Of a stretch of DNA of 42,223 nucleotides, positions 6,829 to 15,487 are shown piece by piece. This DNA comes from a virus. The DNA is taken from positions 1-42,223 of the IMG/VR virus record IMGVR_UViG_3300005882_000002; one strand, 5' to 3'. The position numbers were made by a program, and so were the translations under genes. A model generated the notes under the pieces. That model was given only the letters and a program-made list of their open reading frames with translations. It did no database searches and was not told the DNA's origin. The stretch's first letter is position 1. Each line of letters starts with the position of its first letter.

Positions 6829-9276
6829 ATGGGGTACGAAAGCTCAAAAGGAATATACGGAAATTTCCCTGACCCATTTGCTAATCCCATGGAGAAGCAG
6901 TCTAAGGAGTATGGGGATAAATATGCAAGGGCAATAATTGGGCAGTGGGGAAGCGGTCAAGATTCTTCTTCATTGATGAGCAGGCGTACTTACGAGTTTG
7001 AAAAAAGCCGTGACTACGCCAACGGAACTCAAGACACAGCTATCTATAAGCAAATATTAAACTCACTTGATCCTAACAATGGAGATGGTACATTGCTCAA
7101 TATAGATTGGTCACCAGTTCCAATCGTACCTAAGTTCGTTAAGGTTGTTGTAAATAGGATTCTTTCTCGCAAGCCATACCCTACCGTAGAGGCTTTAGAT
7201 CCTGTGTCTAAGCAAGAGAAGGAAACAAACAAAGCTAAGATCGAGTCAGCTATTGAAAACAAAGCTGAATTCAAAGAAGCGAAAAGCCTAGGACTAAATC
7301 TAGAGATAGACCCCGACAGCCTCCCTGAGACTACAGAGGAAGCGGAAATATTTTTAGATCAAAATATTAAAACCAATGCTGAGATTGCAGCTCAACTAGC
7401 AACAGCACTTACTCTTGATTGGAATGATTTTGATCAAGATGTTTATCGAAGATGTGTTAAAGATCTTGTTGAGTGTGGTATTGGAGTTTGCAAAAGAAGT
7501 AACGACCCCAATTACGGAATAACTCAAGAGTATGTAGATCCTTGTAACTTTTTACACAGCTATACGGACGACCCTAACATGAAAGATATTGTTTATGGTG
7601 GTCATGTAAAGCGTATCTCTATTATGGAGTTAAAGCGAAAAGCTGGTGATCAGTTTACGGAGAAAGAATATGAGGAGCTTGCTAGAAATGTAATGAGTAA
7701 AACTTATAACGATCAAGCTAAATTCGCTACCCAAGGTTATGATGGGGCTGGTAAAAGGCAGACTTATGGTTATGATGATTTTCTAGTAGAGGTTTTAGAT
7801 TTTGAATTCTTAAGTGTTGACTGCGTATACTACGAAAAGAAAGAATCAAAGTTTGGGAATGTAGGATTCTACTACAAGGGGCAAGAGTATAAGCCAGTGA
7901 CTGACTCCGTGTATAAGCGGGAGCCATTTAAGATGGAGATTGAAACTGTCTATAGTGGTTCTTACCTTATGGACATGAGTAAGATTTTCAATTATGGTAT
8001 TCAGAAAAACATTCCTAAAAATGTTCACGACATTTCTAAGGCTAAATTATCTTACAGTGTAGCCTGTACGAATATTAGGAAAATGATACCGAAGTCAATG
8101 GTTAGCGGTATTACTGGATTCGCAGATCAGCTTCAACTTACCCATCTAAAGATTCAACAAGCAGTAGCTAAAGCTAAGCCAGATGGGTTGATTATTGACA
8201 TCGAAGGATTAGAAAATGTGCAGCTTGGAAGAGGTGGTGAGTTGTCTCCTTTGCAAATTCAAGATATATATGAGCAGACGGGTATCATGTACTATCGTTC
8301 TAAGAATCCAGAGGGAGGTTTCCAGAACCCGCCAATTCGATCTATTGAAAACGAAATAAGAAACATAAACTCTTTCATTACTCTTTATAACCATTACTTG
8401 AGAATGATTCGTGATGCTACGGGTGTCAATGAGGTTATGGATGCTAGCACACCTAAAGGAGATGCTTTGGTTGGTGTTCAGCAGCAAGCTATGGCAGCGG
8501 GTAATAATGCCCTTTATGATATTACTAACGCATCACTTGTTCTTTATAAGAAGGTATGTGAAGATATTGTGAAGTGTATTCAAATTGTTCCAGAGGAATC
8601 TGTTCTTCATTCTATTTATAAGAAGGCTATTGGTAAGCATAATATGGAAATCATTACTTCCTTTAAAGACTTACCTATGTACAACTTTGGTATTAGAGTT
8701 GTTAAAACAATGTCTGAAGAGGATAGGCTTTTCCTTGAGCAAAATATTCAAGCTTCCTTAGCTCAGAGAGAGATTGATTTAGAGGACGCTATATCTATTA
8801 GGCAGTTAAAAGATATTGACCAAGCTCAGCGCTTATTAATTGTTAGGCGTAAGAGAAGAGCTAAAGAGGCTCAGCGTATGGCTCAACAAAATATGCAGAT
8901 GCAAGCGCAAGCCAACGCTCAAGCTTCCCAAGCTGCTTCTCAATCCAAGATTCAAGAAATGCAAGCTGAAGCTCAGATTGATGCTCAGAAGATTCAGCTC
9001 AAAGCGCAAGTAGATGTACAAGTTGCTGCTGCTATGCATCAGATGAGAAAAGAAATTGAGACTATTAAGGCTGAAGCTACTCTCGGATTCAAGACTGACG
9101 ACCAGGAGTTCCGTGAAAAGATTGAGGTTCTCAAGGAAAACCGAAAGGATGATCGTGTGGGAAAGCAAGCGGTCGAGCAGTCAAAGTTAATTTCACAAAG
9201 AAAAGGTGATCGTGGAGAGCTTGACGAACAAGCTGAAGCGGGAGACATTGATTCTATAATCGAAGGACTATCATAA
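6829..9276 (+). CDS. Portal protein
   Basis: The 815-residue protein follows terL and is the size of large podovirus portals, whose dodecamer forms the DNA channel and packaging motor dock. N-terminal segments such as VPIVPKFVKVVVNRILSRKP (about residues 98-117) and the mixed alpha/beta body with RMIRDATGVNEVMDASTPKG (about 526-545) are typical of portal proteins, the latter of the region preceding the crown. From about residue 690 the protein becomes a Q/A/K-rich long helix (AQRMAQQNMQMQAQANAQAS and onward), as in the barrel/crown of P22-type portals. The start follows an A/T-rich leader without Shine-Dalgarno sequence. Confidence 0.85.
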   Translation: MGYESSKGIYGNFPDPFANPMEKQSKEYGDKYARAIIGQWGSGQDSSSLMSRRTYEFEKSRDYANGTQDTAIYKQILNSLDPNNGDGTLLNIDWSPVPIVPKFVKVVVNRILSRKPYPTVEALDPVSKQEKETNKAKIESAIENKAEFKEAKSLGLNLEIDPDSLPETTEEAEIFLDQNIKTNAEIAAQLATALTLDWNDFDQDVYRRCVKDLVECGIGVCKRSNDPNYGITQEYVDPCNFLHSYTDDPNMKDIVYGGHVKRISIMELKRKAGDQFTEKEYEELARNVMSKTYNDQAKFATQGYDGAGKRQTYGYDDFLVEVLDFEFLSVDCVYYEKKESKFGNVGFYYKGQEYKPVTDSVYKREPFKMEIETVYSGSYLMDMSKIFNYGIQKNIPKNVHDISKAKLSYSVACTNIRKMIPKSMVSGITGFADQLQLTHLKIQQAVAKAKPDGLIIDIEGLENVQLGRGGELSPLQIQDIYEQTGIMYYRSKNPEGGFQNPPIRSIENEIRNINSFITLYNHYLRMIRDATGVNEVMDASTPKGDALVGVQQQAMAAGNNALYDITNASLVLYKKVCEDIVKCIQIVPEESVLHSIYKKAIGKHNMEIITSFKDLPMYNFGIRVVKTMSEEDRLFLEQNIQASLAQREIDLEDAISIRQLKDIDQAQRLLIVRRKRRAKEAQRMAQQNMQMQAQANAQASQAASQSKIQEMQAEAQIDAQKIQLKAQVDVQVAAAMHQMRKEIETIKAEATLGFKTDDQEFREKIEVLKENRKDDRVGKQAVEQSKLISQRKGDRGELDEQAEAGDIDSIIEGLS

Positions 9277-9277
9277 G

Positions 9278-9640
9278 ATGAGTGTATCAAGTGTAACATT
9301 AGACGTAGCTAAAAGATTAGATATTATTTGTAGGAAAGGGGACACCTTTAGCCTTGTTGTTAACGTAACTGATTCAGCGGGAGCTGTTATTGATCTTACT
9401 GTTTATTCGTTTAAGATGGAGGTTAGAGAGACTGACACTTCTTCCGGATCAACGGTTTCTAATAATAATGTAACTATTACAGGAACATCGGGTGGTGTTC
9501 TAACTGTAAACATTGACTCAAGTATTATGAGTGGTGTTTCTAGTGGCTTGTATGCGTATGATTTGCAGACGATAAAAGCTGGGACTACTCAGACATGGTT
9601 GACTGGAGTGTTGCAAGTAAATGAGGATGTTACAATATGA
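9278..9640 (+). CDS. Small beta-rich structural protein
   Basis: The 120-residue protein begins one base after the portal stop. The order RLDIICRKGDTFSLVVNVTD, DLTVYSFKMEVRETD, GLYAYDLQTI and a terminal WLTGVLQVNEDVT is a familiar immunoglobulin-like pattern in phage structural proteins, similar in outline to the N-terminal domain of BppU-type proteins. No enzyme motif, signal peptide or membrane segment is present. Its position suggests a head or connector accessory role. Confidence 0.65.
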   Translation: MSVSSVTLDVAKRLDIICRKGDTFSLVVNVTDSAGAVIDLTVYSFKMEVRETDTSSGSTVSNNNVTITGTSGGVLTVNIDSSIMSGVSSGLYAYDLQTIKAGTTQTWLTGVLQVNEDVTI

Positions 9641-9801
9641 GTCATCTTAATCTTATTATATCAACTAGTAATAACGTGGTTAGCCTTGTACTACCCACCT
9701 CTAGTTCTATTGATGTAACTATTGAGTCTCAAAAAACAATTACTATAACCCCAACTATTAATCCCGATACTATTTCAATCGACCAAGGAGCTAATGGATA
9801 G
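9637..9801 (+). CDS. Very small beta-rich protein, 54 residues
   Basis: This short reading frame fills the gap between two clear genes. Its ATG overlaps the upstream stop as ATGA, and its TAG overlaps the next ATG (9794) by eight bases. Tight overlap at both ends supports real translation. The product, starting MSHLNLIISTSNNVVSLVLP, is rich in T, S, I and V and predicted all-beta, like its upstream neighbour, so a small virion component is plausible. No family is recognised. Confidence 0.65.
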   Translation: MSHLNLIISTSNNVVSLVLPTSSSIDVTIESQKTITITPTINPDTISIDQGANG

Positions 9802-10132
9802 ATCAAAACTACGTGCGTCTATAGCTTCTAAGATAAAGAAGGTTGGAGTTAAGGGAGTTAACAAGCCTAAGCTGACTAGGAGTCATAAGACTAAGAAGGC
9901 TGTTGTAGTTTCCACATTAGGGCCAGGTCAAGAGTCTGGTAAGGTTATTAGGTTTGGCGATCAGAAGATGGGGCATAATTATAGCCCCGAAGCAAGGAAA
10001 GCCTTTAAGAGTAGGCATGCTAAAAACATTAAGAGAAAAGGTAGTCCAGCATACTGGGCTAACAGGTTTCTCTGGGCTGGTAAAGGGGGAGGCTCGAAGC
10101 GCCCACCTAAAAGCCAAAAACGGACATTTTGA
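9794..10132 (+). CDS. Basic phage protein with SPEARKAFKSRHAKNI motif
   Basis: The 112-residue protein is strongly basic. Residues about 60-98 hold MGHNYSPEARKAFKSRHAKN and SPAYWANRFLW, a pattern I recall from small conserved proteins in the head modules of several podoviruses; the function of that group is not known to me. The charge would suit DNA or scaffold contact. It overlaps the 54-residue gene by eight bases and is the last gene before a promoter, so it closes the portal transcript's first block. Confidence 0.65.
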   Translation: MDRSKLRASIASKIKKVGVKGVNKPKLTRSHKTKKAVVVSTLGPGQESGKVIRFGDQKMGHNYSPEARKAFKSRHAKNIKRKGSPAYWANRFLWAGKGGGSKRPPKSQKRTF

Positions 10133-10158
10133 TAAAAAAACAAAAACAACAGGATGTC

Positions 10159-10166
10159 TATATTTG
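10159..10166 (+). promoter_or_regulatory. Promoter -7 element before the 10196 gene
   Basis: An exact TATATTTG followed by C lies in the 63-base gap, 29 bases before the ATG at 10196. A TTG at 10129-10131 is 27 bases upstream, longer than the usual spacing, so it is not counted as a -33 element. Confidence 0.6.
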
Positions 10167-10195
10167 CACATAGAACTTACTGACAAAAATAAGAT

Positions 10196-10558
10196 ATGGC
10201 TTCATTAATAAAAACACTATCACTAACAAGCACCGACACGGCCTCAGATGCTCTATCGTTGTCAGTAACAGACACCGTTACTGTCACTTCACCATCTATA
10301 GATGTCGCTAGGACAAGCATAGCTACTGGATCTGCTCAAGCATTAATAGCATCCAATAGCGCTTTTTCTTACGTATACATCAAGGTAGTATCGGGCGCAA
10401 ACGCAACAGATTTCCTTCAAGTAAAGATTGATGGGAATGTAGTATTTAAAGTAAGGGTTGGAGAGTTCGCTTTCTTCCCATTGTATAACAGCCTAGCTAT
10501 CACTGCCGAATCATATGGTGGTGCTACAACGGTAGAATATGGCTTCTGGTCAATATAA
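10196..10558 (+). CDS. Small beta-rich head protein
   Basis: The 120-residue product is all-beta in character. Its T/S/D-rich start (SLTSTDTASDALSLSVTDTV) is followed by a jelly-roll-like pattern (YVYIKVVSGANATDFLQVKI, GEFAFFPLYNSLAITA and a terminal VEYGFWSI). It is the first gene after a promoter and precedes the 181-residue beta-rich gene, scaffold and capsid genes. A capsid decoration or head accessory role is inferred from size, fold and place. The start follows an AAATAAGATATGG context without Shine-Dalgarno sequence. Confidence 0.6.
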   Translation: MASLIKTLSLTSTDTASDALSLSVTDTVTVTSPSIDVARTSIATGSAQALIASNSAFSYVYIKVVSGANATDFLQVKIDGNVVFKVRVGEFAFFPLYNSLAITAESYGGATTVEYGFWSI

Positions 10559-10570
10559 AAAACAAAAGAT

Positions 10571-11116
10571 ATGGCACTTGATGTAATTACAGTATCACCA
10601 ACAGTATCAGATGGCGCTCATGCCGCTGGAGATGTTATGTTTGACCTTACAGAATTTAGTATGCCAGCTAGAGCATGCAAGCTTATAAACATATTCATGG
10701 AGGTCGCTAATGGTGGCGGTGAGGATGATACTAAGATTGGAGTTTTGTTCTTTAAAAAGAACACCACTGCTGATCTTGGAACTGGAGTTCTAAACACTGT
10801 AGCAGATATTGCACACGGTGACTTTACAGCTAATGAATATATTGGACAAACTATCCTTGCATTAAGTGATGGAAGTAATCTTGATTTAGATTTAATTCAA
10901 ACTACTGCTCTTTACTACTCAGCCAATCAGTTTAGTACTGCCGCTGCATCAAGAGCAGGATCTGGACTTATGGAGATGGTTTTGACTTCAGACGATACTA
11001 AGGTATCTGGTGGAGTATCTAAAACTGTGGTATATATGGGTGGCGTGGTTCACTCTGGAGCCCCAGATCTTGATGGTACTGCCAATGTGAAGATTCACCT
11101 TCACATAGAATACTAG
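10571..11116 (+). CDS. Beta-rich structural protein, possible capsid decoration
   Basis: The 181-residue protein is soluble and beta-rich (DVITVSPTVSDGAHAAGDVM, KLINIFMEVANGG and the terminal NVKIHLHIEY). Such paired small beta proteins just before scaffold and major capsid genes are often virion decoration or head-fibre subunits. The product resembles generic phage proteins that describe 'd(I/V)...G D..fdl' strands, but no family can be named. The start is an AAAAGATATGG context 12 bases after the upstream stop. Confidence 0.6.
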   Translation: MALDVITVSPTVSDGAHAAGDVMFDLTEFSMPARACKLINIFMEVANGGGEDDTKIGVLFFKKNTTADLGTGVLNTVADIAHGDFTANEYIGQTILALSDGSNLDLDLIQTTALYYSANQFSTAAASRAGSGLMEMVLTSDDTKVSGGVSKTVVYMGGVVHSGAPDLDGTANVKIHLHIEY

Positions 11117-11137
11117 TATAAATGAAAATATAATTAA

Positions 11138-12205
11138 ATGAATAAAGACATTGAAAATGTACTAGGGGAGGCTGGCTTCACGCTTAGTGATACGCCCCCT
11201 GTTGTTGAAGAATCAAAACCTGAAGCTGAGCCGCAAGCTCAAGCGGCTCAAGAAGCTCCTCAAGAAACACCTGTGGAGCAGAACACAGAGCAACAAGTTG
11301 AGTCACAAACTCAACAACAAGAAGAAGTTAATGCAAACGACATTGACGTTGCTAGCGAGGTACTATCATTCCTAAGCGAAAAGCTAGGTAGAAAGTTCGA
11401 TAGCTATGACTCATTGTCTGAAGCAATTACTAATACACCTGTTGAAATTGATGAGCGTGTTAGCGCAATCAACAAGTTCGTTTTAGAGACTGGCAGATCG
11501 CCAGAAGACTGGTATAGGTATCAATCGCTTAACCCATCCGAAATGGATGATATGGCAATTGTTAGATTACAGATGTCTTCTAAGCACAGCAATCTCGACC
11601 CTAATGAAGTTAATCTATTGCTTGGAAATAAGTACAAGATAGATGAAGACTTGCATACGGAAGACGAAGTAAAGTTGGCTAAGCTACAGCTTAAGATGGA
11701 TGCAGATGGTGCTCGCCAATACATTGGAGACTTACGAGATTCGTATATGGCTCCAACAGAAGGGGTGAGCGAAGATGACACGCTTATTACCGAAGAGTGG
11801 ATTTCTGAAATGTCAAAAAGCACCAACACGTTTGGTACTCTAGATTTTGATATTCCAGGCAAGAACGAAATGTTCAAGTTTGGAATCGATGATGGATATA
11901 AAAAGCAATTGATTCAGAAGAACTCTAATCTTGAAAACTACTTTGACGACTATATAAATGAAGGTGGTTCGTGGGATTTCGACAAGCTAAATGCTCATAG
12001 AGCGTTGGTCGATAACATCGATTCTATTGTTTCATCAATCTATAATCAAGGATTGAGTGACGGGAAGATGGGTGTTGTTCAGACGGCAGCCAATGTGGAT
12101 GCGTCTAGGCCTGCTGTTGGAGGCGAACAAGGTTCGGATAGTAAGATTGCGGAGCAGTTGATGAAAGCTCTTGGTGGTAGCGATGTTATGACTTTTAATC
12201 ATTAA
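11138..12205 (+). CDS. Scaffold-like protein
   Basis: The 355-residue protein starts with an acidic, low-complexity region rich in E, Q, P and A (about residues 20-65) and continues as charged helices, ending in a small helical segment with IAEQLMKALGGSDVM. Length, acidity, disorder and the position directly before the major capsid gene are typical of phage scaffolding proteins, which chaperone capsid assembly and leave the head. No protease active site is visible, so proteolytic maturation is not indicated. The 'NKFVLETGRSPEDWYRYQSL' segment is often seen in phage head scaffolds. Confidence 0.7.
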   Translation: MNKDIENVLGEAGFTLSDTPPVVEESKPEAEPQAQAAQEAPQETPVEQNTEQQVESQTQQQEEVNANDIDVASEVLSFLSEKLGRKFDSYDSLSEAITNTPVEIDERVSAINKFVLETGRSPEDWYRYQSLNPSEMDDMAIVRLQMSSKHSNLDPNEVNLLLGNKYKIDEDLHTEDEVKLAKLQLKMDADGARQYIGDLRDSYMAPTEGVSEDDTLITEEWISEMSKSTNTFGTLDFDIPGKNEMFKFGIDDGYKKQLIQKNSNLENYFDDYINEGGSWDFDKLNAHRALVDNIDSIVSSIYNQGLSDGKMGVVQTAANVDASRPAVGGEQGSDSKIAEQLMKALGGSDVMTFNH

Positions 12206-12224
12206 TATTTTTATCTAAGAAAAA

Positions 12225-13670
12225 ATGGCAATTACTCAAAATACCGGTAGAGATACCACAGCTATTCCGTTTGGGTCGGCTCCTAGAGGCATTAACTATA
12301 ACGCCTTTACATTAACAGCGCCTGAAAGGTATACTTCTCTTTATGACTTCATTGACGAAGTTAACGCTCCAGATATTCGTGCTAAACTATCGAAGACTTT
12401 CGGTAACCAAGGCATCTCTGGATTTTTAAAAATGACTGGCGCTATCAAAAACAATGGTACTGCTGATAGTGTTCAATACTTTGAGGAAGCTCGTCTTCAC
12501 CAGGTTCAAAGAGCGACAGCAACAGCTCACGACGCTGGGACTCACGTAGCTATAACTTTTAGCGCAGTTGAAGAAGCTGATTCTGGAAACTTTGTTTCTG
12601 CTGATGGTAGTTCTGAGATTCAGAAAGTTGTTAGGACTGGTGACATCCTTTTAATCAATGGTGTTGATCGTCTTTTAGTTACTGATCAAGCTGCTTCAGC
12701 TACATCGTTTACATGTCAACCTCTCACAACACTATCTGTTGCGACATTAGTCCAGGTATACGATATGCCAATTGTTGGTAATATGTTTGCTCAGGGTACT
12801 GATCAACCAGCAGATTTCCTTGAATCTAACGTAGTTAAAAGGACTAACCCTTATGCTATTGTTAAGGAGTCTTTTGAAGTTTCTGGTTCTCAAGCAACCA
12901 ATATTGGCTATGTTGACGTTGGGGGTGGAGATCATCGCTGGTATGTTAAAGGCGAAATGGATACTCGCCAGCGCTTTATGGATAAGCGTGAGATGGTAAT
13001 GCTTCTAGGGCAGGAAGTAACAAACACTGGTGACATTACTACTATCGATGGTACTGAAGGATACTTCTCAGCACTTGAAGATAGGGGAATGGTAACTGGA
13101 TCTCTTCTCGGTAGTGGTGGTCTTGGAGATTTAGATCTTTTGATCAGAGAAATGGACAAGAATGGATGTCCTGCTGAATACGCTGTTTACTCAGCGACTG
13201 CTCAAGATCTTCTTCTTGACGACATGATTGCTGGAGCTGGATCACAACAAGCTGTATCTGCTGGATCTACATCGTCATACGGTGCGTTTAACAACGATAG
13301 GGATATGGCATTGAATCTAGGCTTTAAGTCTTTCTCTCGTGGAGGTTATACTTTCCACAAGAATAGCTTTAAGTTGTTGAATGACCCTACTCTATTAGGA
13401 ACTGATGATGTCCACAATCGTTTAGCTGCTGGTGTTATGATTCCATTGGCTAACGTAGTAGATCCACGTTCAGGTGAAAGAGCTCCTTCTCTTGAAATGA
13501 ACTTTAAGTCTGCTAATGGATACTCTCGTGAAATGGAGCACTGGGTAACTGGTGGTGGTGTACTTGGTTTTACTAACGATACCGCTGACATTGCTAAGTT
13601 CCACTATCGTTCAGAGTGTTGTCTTGTTACTAGGGCTGCTAACCAGCACGTTCTAATTCAAGGAGCTTAA
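12225..13670 (+). CDS. Major capsid protein
   Basis: The 481-residue product follows the scaffold gene and is probably the HK97-fold shell protein. N-terminal part has the helix-type LYDFIDEVNAPDIRAKLSKT; the middle (about 225-300) has AIVKESFEVSGSQATNIGYV and a long helix region TRQRFMDKREMVMLLGQEV, the likely spine helix. The C-terminal end is a beta-rich A-domain-like region ending YRSECCLVTRAANQHVLIQG. The two adjacent cysteines near the end are unusual but not necessarily functional. Size agrees with capsid proteins of large podoviruses. Highest expression is expected, and the gene starts in an A-rich context. Confidence 0.8.
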   Translation: MAITQNTGRDTTAIPFGSAPRGINYNAFTLTAPERYTSLYDFIDEVNAPDIRAKLSKTFGNQGISGFLKMTGAIKNNGTADSVQYFEEARLHQVQRATATAHDAGTHVAITFSAVEEADSGNFVSADGSSEIQKVVRTGDILLINGVDRLLVTDQAASATSFTCQPLTTLSVATLVQVYDMPIVGNMFAQGTDQPADFLESNVVKRTNPYAIVKESFEVSGSQATNIGYVDVGGGDHRWYVKGEMDTRQRFMDKREMVMLLGQEVTNTGDITTIDGTEGYFSALEDRGMVTGSLLGSGGLGDLDLLIREMDKNGCPAEYAVYSATAQDLLLDDMIAGAGSQQAVSAGSTSSYGAFNNDRDMALNLGFKSFSRGGYTFHKNSFKLLNDPTLLGTDDVHNRLAAGVMIPLANVVDPRSGERAPSLEMNFKSANGYSREMEHWVTGGGVLGFTNDTADIAKFHYRSECCLVTRAANQHVLIQGA

Positions 13671-13681
13671 TTATTAACTTT

Positions 13682-13689
13682 TATATTTT
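13682..13689 (+). promoter_or_regulatory. Degenerate promoter-like element after the capsid gene
   Basis: TATATTTT differs from the recurrent TATATTTG at the last base and lies eight bases before the ATG at 13698. It is too close to the start for a normal leader, so it may be incidental AT-rich sequence; I list it only as a weak candidate. Confidence 0.2.
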
Positions 13690-13697
13690 TAGAAAAC

Positions 13698-14498
13698 ATG
13701 GAAAAATTCTTGTATTTCAACGCTGCGGCCGACGACGCTGTAACTCTTCCGCTGTCAGCCCTGAAATCTATGAGCCACAATGGTGCTAACACTGTTGTAT
13801 TTGAATTCTTAACAGATGATGTGAACGGTAATACAGCTATTACTATTACTACTGCTGCTAATAAGGAGAAGGAGTTCATGGATGATGTATCTAGAATCAT
13901 TGCTAGAGGTAGAGATCCTTTTGTCGAGATCGCTAACGATGAAGATGAAAGGTATGCTTCTAGTAATGTTGGAACTTCTGGTTCTGTTGTTGCTGCTATT
14001 GGCAGGGACGTGGGGCCACGTAGGAAAGTTGTAGATATAGTTGGTCAGACTACGGTTTTAACTGCTGCTGACTCAGGAACTATATTCACTGTGAATGTTG
14101 GTTCTAACGCTGCAACTACTATTACTCTTCCTACTATTACTGCTACTAATATCGGTAGTTACTACGAGTTCTTTGTAAACACAGAGAACACTGGTGGTAT
14201 TGATATTTTAACTGCTACGACAGACGACACAAGTGGTGATGTATTCTTTGGAGCTCTCGGCATAGCGTCTAATGTCGCAGATAGTGGAGCTGTTTCAAGT
14301 GTGATCACTGCTGCTGACGTAAACCAAATTAACCTAACTGGAGCTCTAGCAGATTCAGGTGGTGAGGTTGGTAGTTTTGTGCGATGTATTGCTGTAAGCT
14401 TTTCATCTGCTGGTCACAGCCAGTGGCAAGTAGACGGAACTGTAGGAACAGACGATAACGACAACGCAGGTACTGCTCTATTTATTGATAGGGATTAA
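13698..14498 (+). CDS. Capsid-associated beta-rich protein sharing a domain with the 2029 gene
   Basis: The 266-residue protein lies directly after the capsid gene. Its first 110 residues are mixed, with FEFLTDDVNGNTAITITTAA and a helix KEKEFMDDVSRIIARGR. From about residue 115 a beta domain follows (LTAADSGTIFTVN, ATTITLPTI, GSYYEFFVN, then INLTGALADSGGEVGS and SAGHSQWQVDG) that aligns with the C-terminus of the protein at 2029-2901. This suggests a shared capsid-binding or trimerising beta module, for example a head fibre or decoration protein. It ends just before an intrinsic terminator. Confidence 0.65.
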   Translation: MEKFLYFNAAADDAVTLPLSALKSMSHNGANTVVFEFLTDDVNGNTAITITTAANKEKEFMDDVSRIIARGRDPFVEIANDEDERYASSNVGTSGSVVAAIGRDVGPRRKVVDIVGQTTVLTAADSGTIFTVNVGSNAATTITLPTITATNIGSYYEFFVNTENTGGIDILTATTDDTSGDVFFGALGIASNVADSGAVSSVITAADVNQINLTGALADSGGEVGSFVRCIAVSFSSAGHSQWQVDGTVGTDDNDNAGTALFIDRD

Positions 14499-14514
14499 TA
14501 CCTTTAATACTAAG

Positions 14515-14545
14515 AAGGGGGAGGGGATAGCCCTCTCCCTTTTTT
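14515..14545 (+). terminator. Intrinsic terminator after the capsid block
   Basis: A nine-pair stem, GGGGGAGGG (14517-14525) with CCCTCTCCC (14531-14539) including one G-T pair, has a five-base loop GATAG and is followed by six T residues. It lies between the beta-rich protein and the next gene and probably limits read-through from the highly expressed capsid genes. Confidence 0.85.
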
Positions 14546-14573
14546 ACTTTTTAATTGAATAATATTTAATATC

Positions 14574-15431
14574 ATGGAAACACCAGAAAAACCAGCGGTA
14601 AAGCGAGGCCGTCCCATAACTCGCAAAGAAACTACAGCCCCAACTACATCTCCTAAAAAGAAAGTAGCATCTAAGAGTAGCTCTGTTATAAAGAGGGATA
14701 TTCCTAATGAGGATAAAATTCCTAAGCTTTATGAGACTATCGGCAAACGTGGAGGAGTTTATTTTAATTTAAAAGGAAACAACCTCGTTGTATTTGATGA
14801 AGAAACTAATACCAACAGACAGATAAGGTATTGCCCTGGAGAGGCTTCTATTTATGTTGACGAGCAATCAAAGTCTGCAATTAGAGAGCCTGTTATATTT
14901 AGGAATAAAATGCTTTTGGTTAGGTATGATCAGCCAAATCTTCGTGAATTCTTGACTAAGCATCCTGAAAATATCATCAATGGCGGTGGTTCATTTAGCT
15001 TGGTTAATAAGCAAGTTGATGTTGAAAAGCAAATTGAAAACGACTTCCTTATAACTGATGCTATTACTATCATTAAAGCAAGGCCAATTGATGAGCTTTT
15101 GCCTGTTGCTATGGCATTGAATATAAAGACCAATCAAAAAGATTTAAATGTTAAGAGAGATTTAGTGAACTACGCTAAAAACAAGCCTCAAGATTTTTTG
15201 GATATGTTTGACAATCCTATAGTCCACGCACGTACTACGGTAATGCAAGGATTAGATTTTCAAATTGTTTCAGAAAAAAACGGAGTTATTGTTTGGCCAG
15301 ACACAGGAAAGGTTGTAGTTTCGATCCCTGTAGGACAAGACCCAATCGATACTCTTACTCGATTCTGTATGACAGATAAAGGGTCTTCTGTTCTCTCTGA
15401 GATAGAAAGGCAACTTGCTGACATTGCCTAA
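14574..15431 (+). CDS. Unrecognised virion-type protein with AT-hook-like N-terminus
   Basis: I do not recognise this 285-residue protein. Residues about 8-45 are basic and disordered, rich in K, P, S and T, and contain KRGRP, the core of an AT-hook. From about 55 the fold looks mixed: YFNLKGNNLVVFDEETNTN is a beta hairpin, AIREPVIFRNKMLLVRYDQP follows, and a helical part includes ELLPVAMALNIKTNQKD. The C-terminus has DFQIVSEKNGVIVWPDTGKV and a final helix. It is flanked by two hairpin terminators, so it may be expressed separately. Placement between capsid and connector genes suggests a head-completion or DNA-contacting internal protein. Confidence 0.55.
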   Translation: METPEKPAVKRGRPITRKETTAPTTSPKKKVASKSSSVIKRDIPNEDKIPKLYETIGKRGGVYFNLKGNNLVVFDEETNTNRQIRYCPGEASIYVDEQSKSAIREPVIFRNKMLLVRYDQPNLREFLTKHPENIINGGGSFSLVNKQVDVEKQIENDFLITDAITIIKARPIDELLPVAMALNIKTNQKDLNVKRDLVNYAKNKPQDFLDMFDNPIVHARTTVMQGLDFQIVSEKNGVIVWPDTGKVVVSIPVGQDPIDTLTRFCMTDKGSSVLSEIERQLADIA

Positions 15432-15462
15432 CTGTTTGTGTAACTCATAGTGTGTACTGATT

Positions 15463-15486
15463 GAAAAGGGGCTTCGGCCCCTTTTC
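15463..15486. terminator. Intrinsic terminator with TTCG tetraloop
   Basis: A perfect ten-pair stem GAAAAGGGGC / GCCCCTTTTC encloses the very stable tetraloop TTCG. The right arm ends in TTTTC, and the mirrored A-run would let it act on both strands. It separates the head block from the tail block and ends two bases before the next promoter element. Confidence 0.85.
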
Positions 15487-15487
15487 T

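Noticed and set aside
9954-10208. Plus-strand 84-residue frame overlapping the basic protein gene
   Set aside because: It overlaps 9794-10132 for most of its length and would run through the promoter element at 10159 and the start of the next gene.
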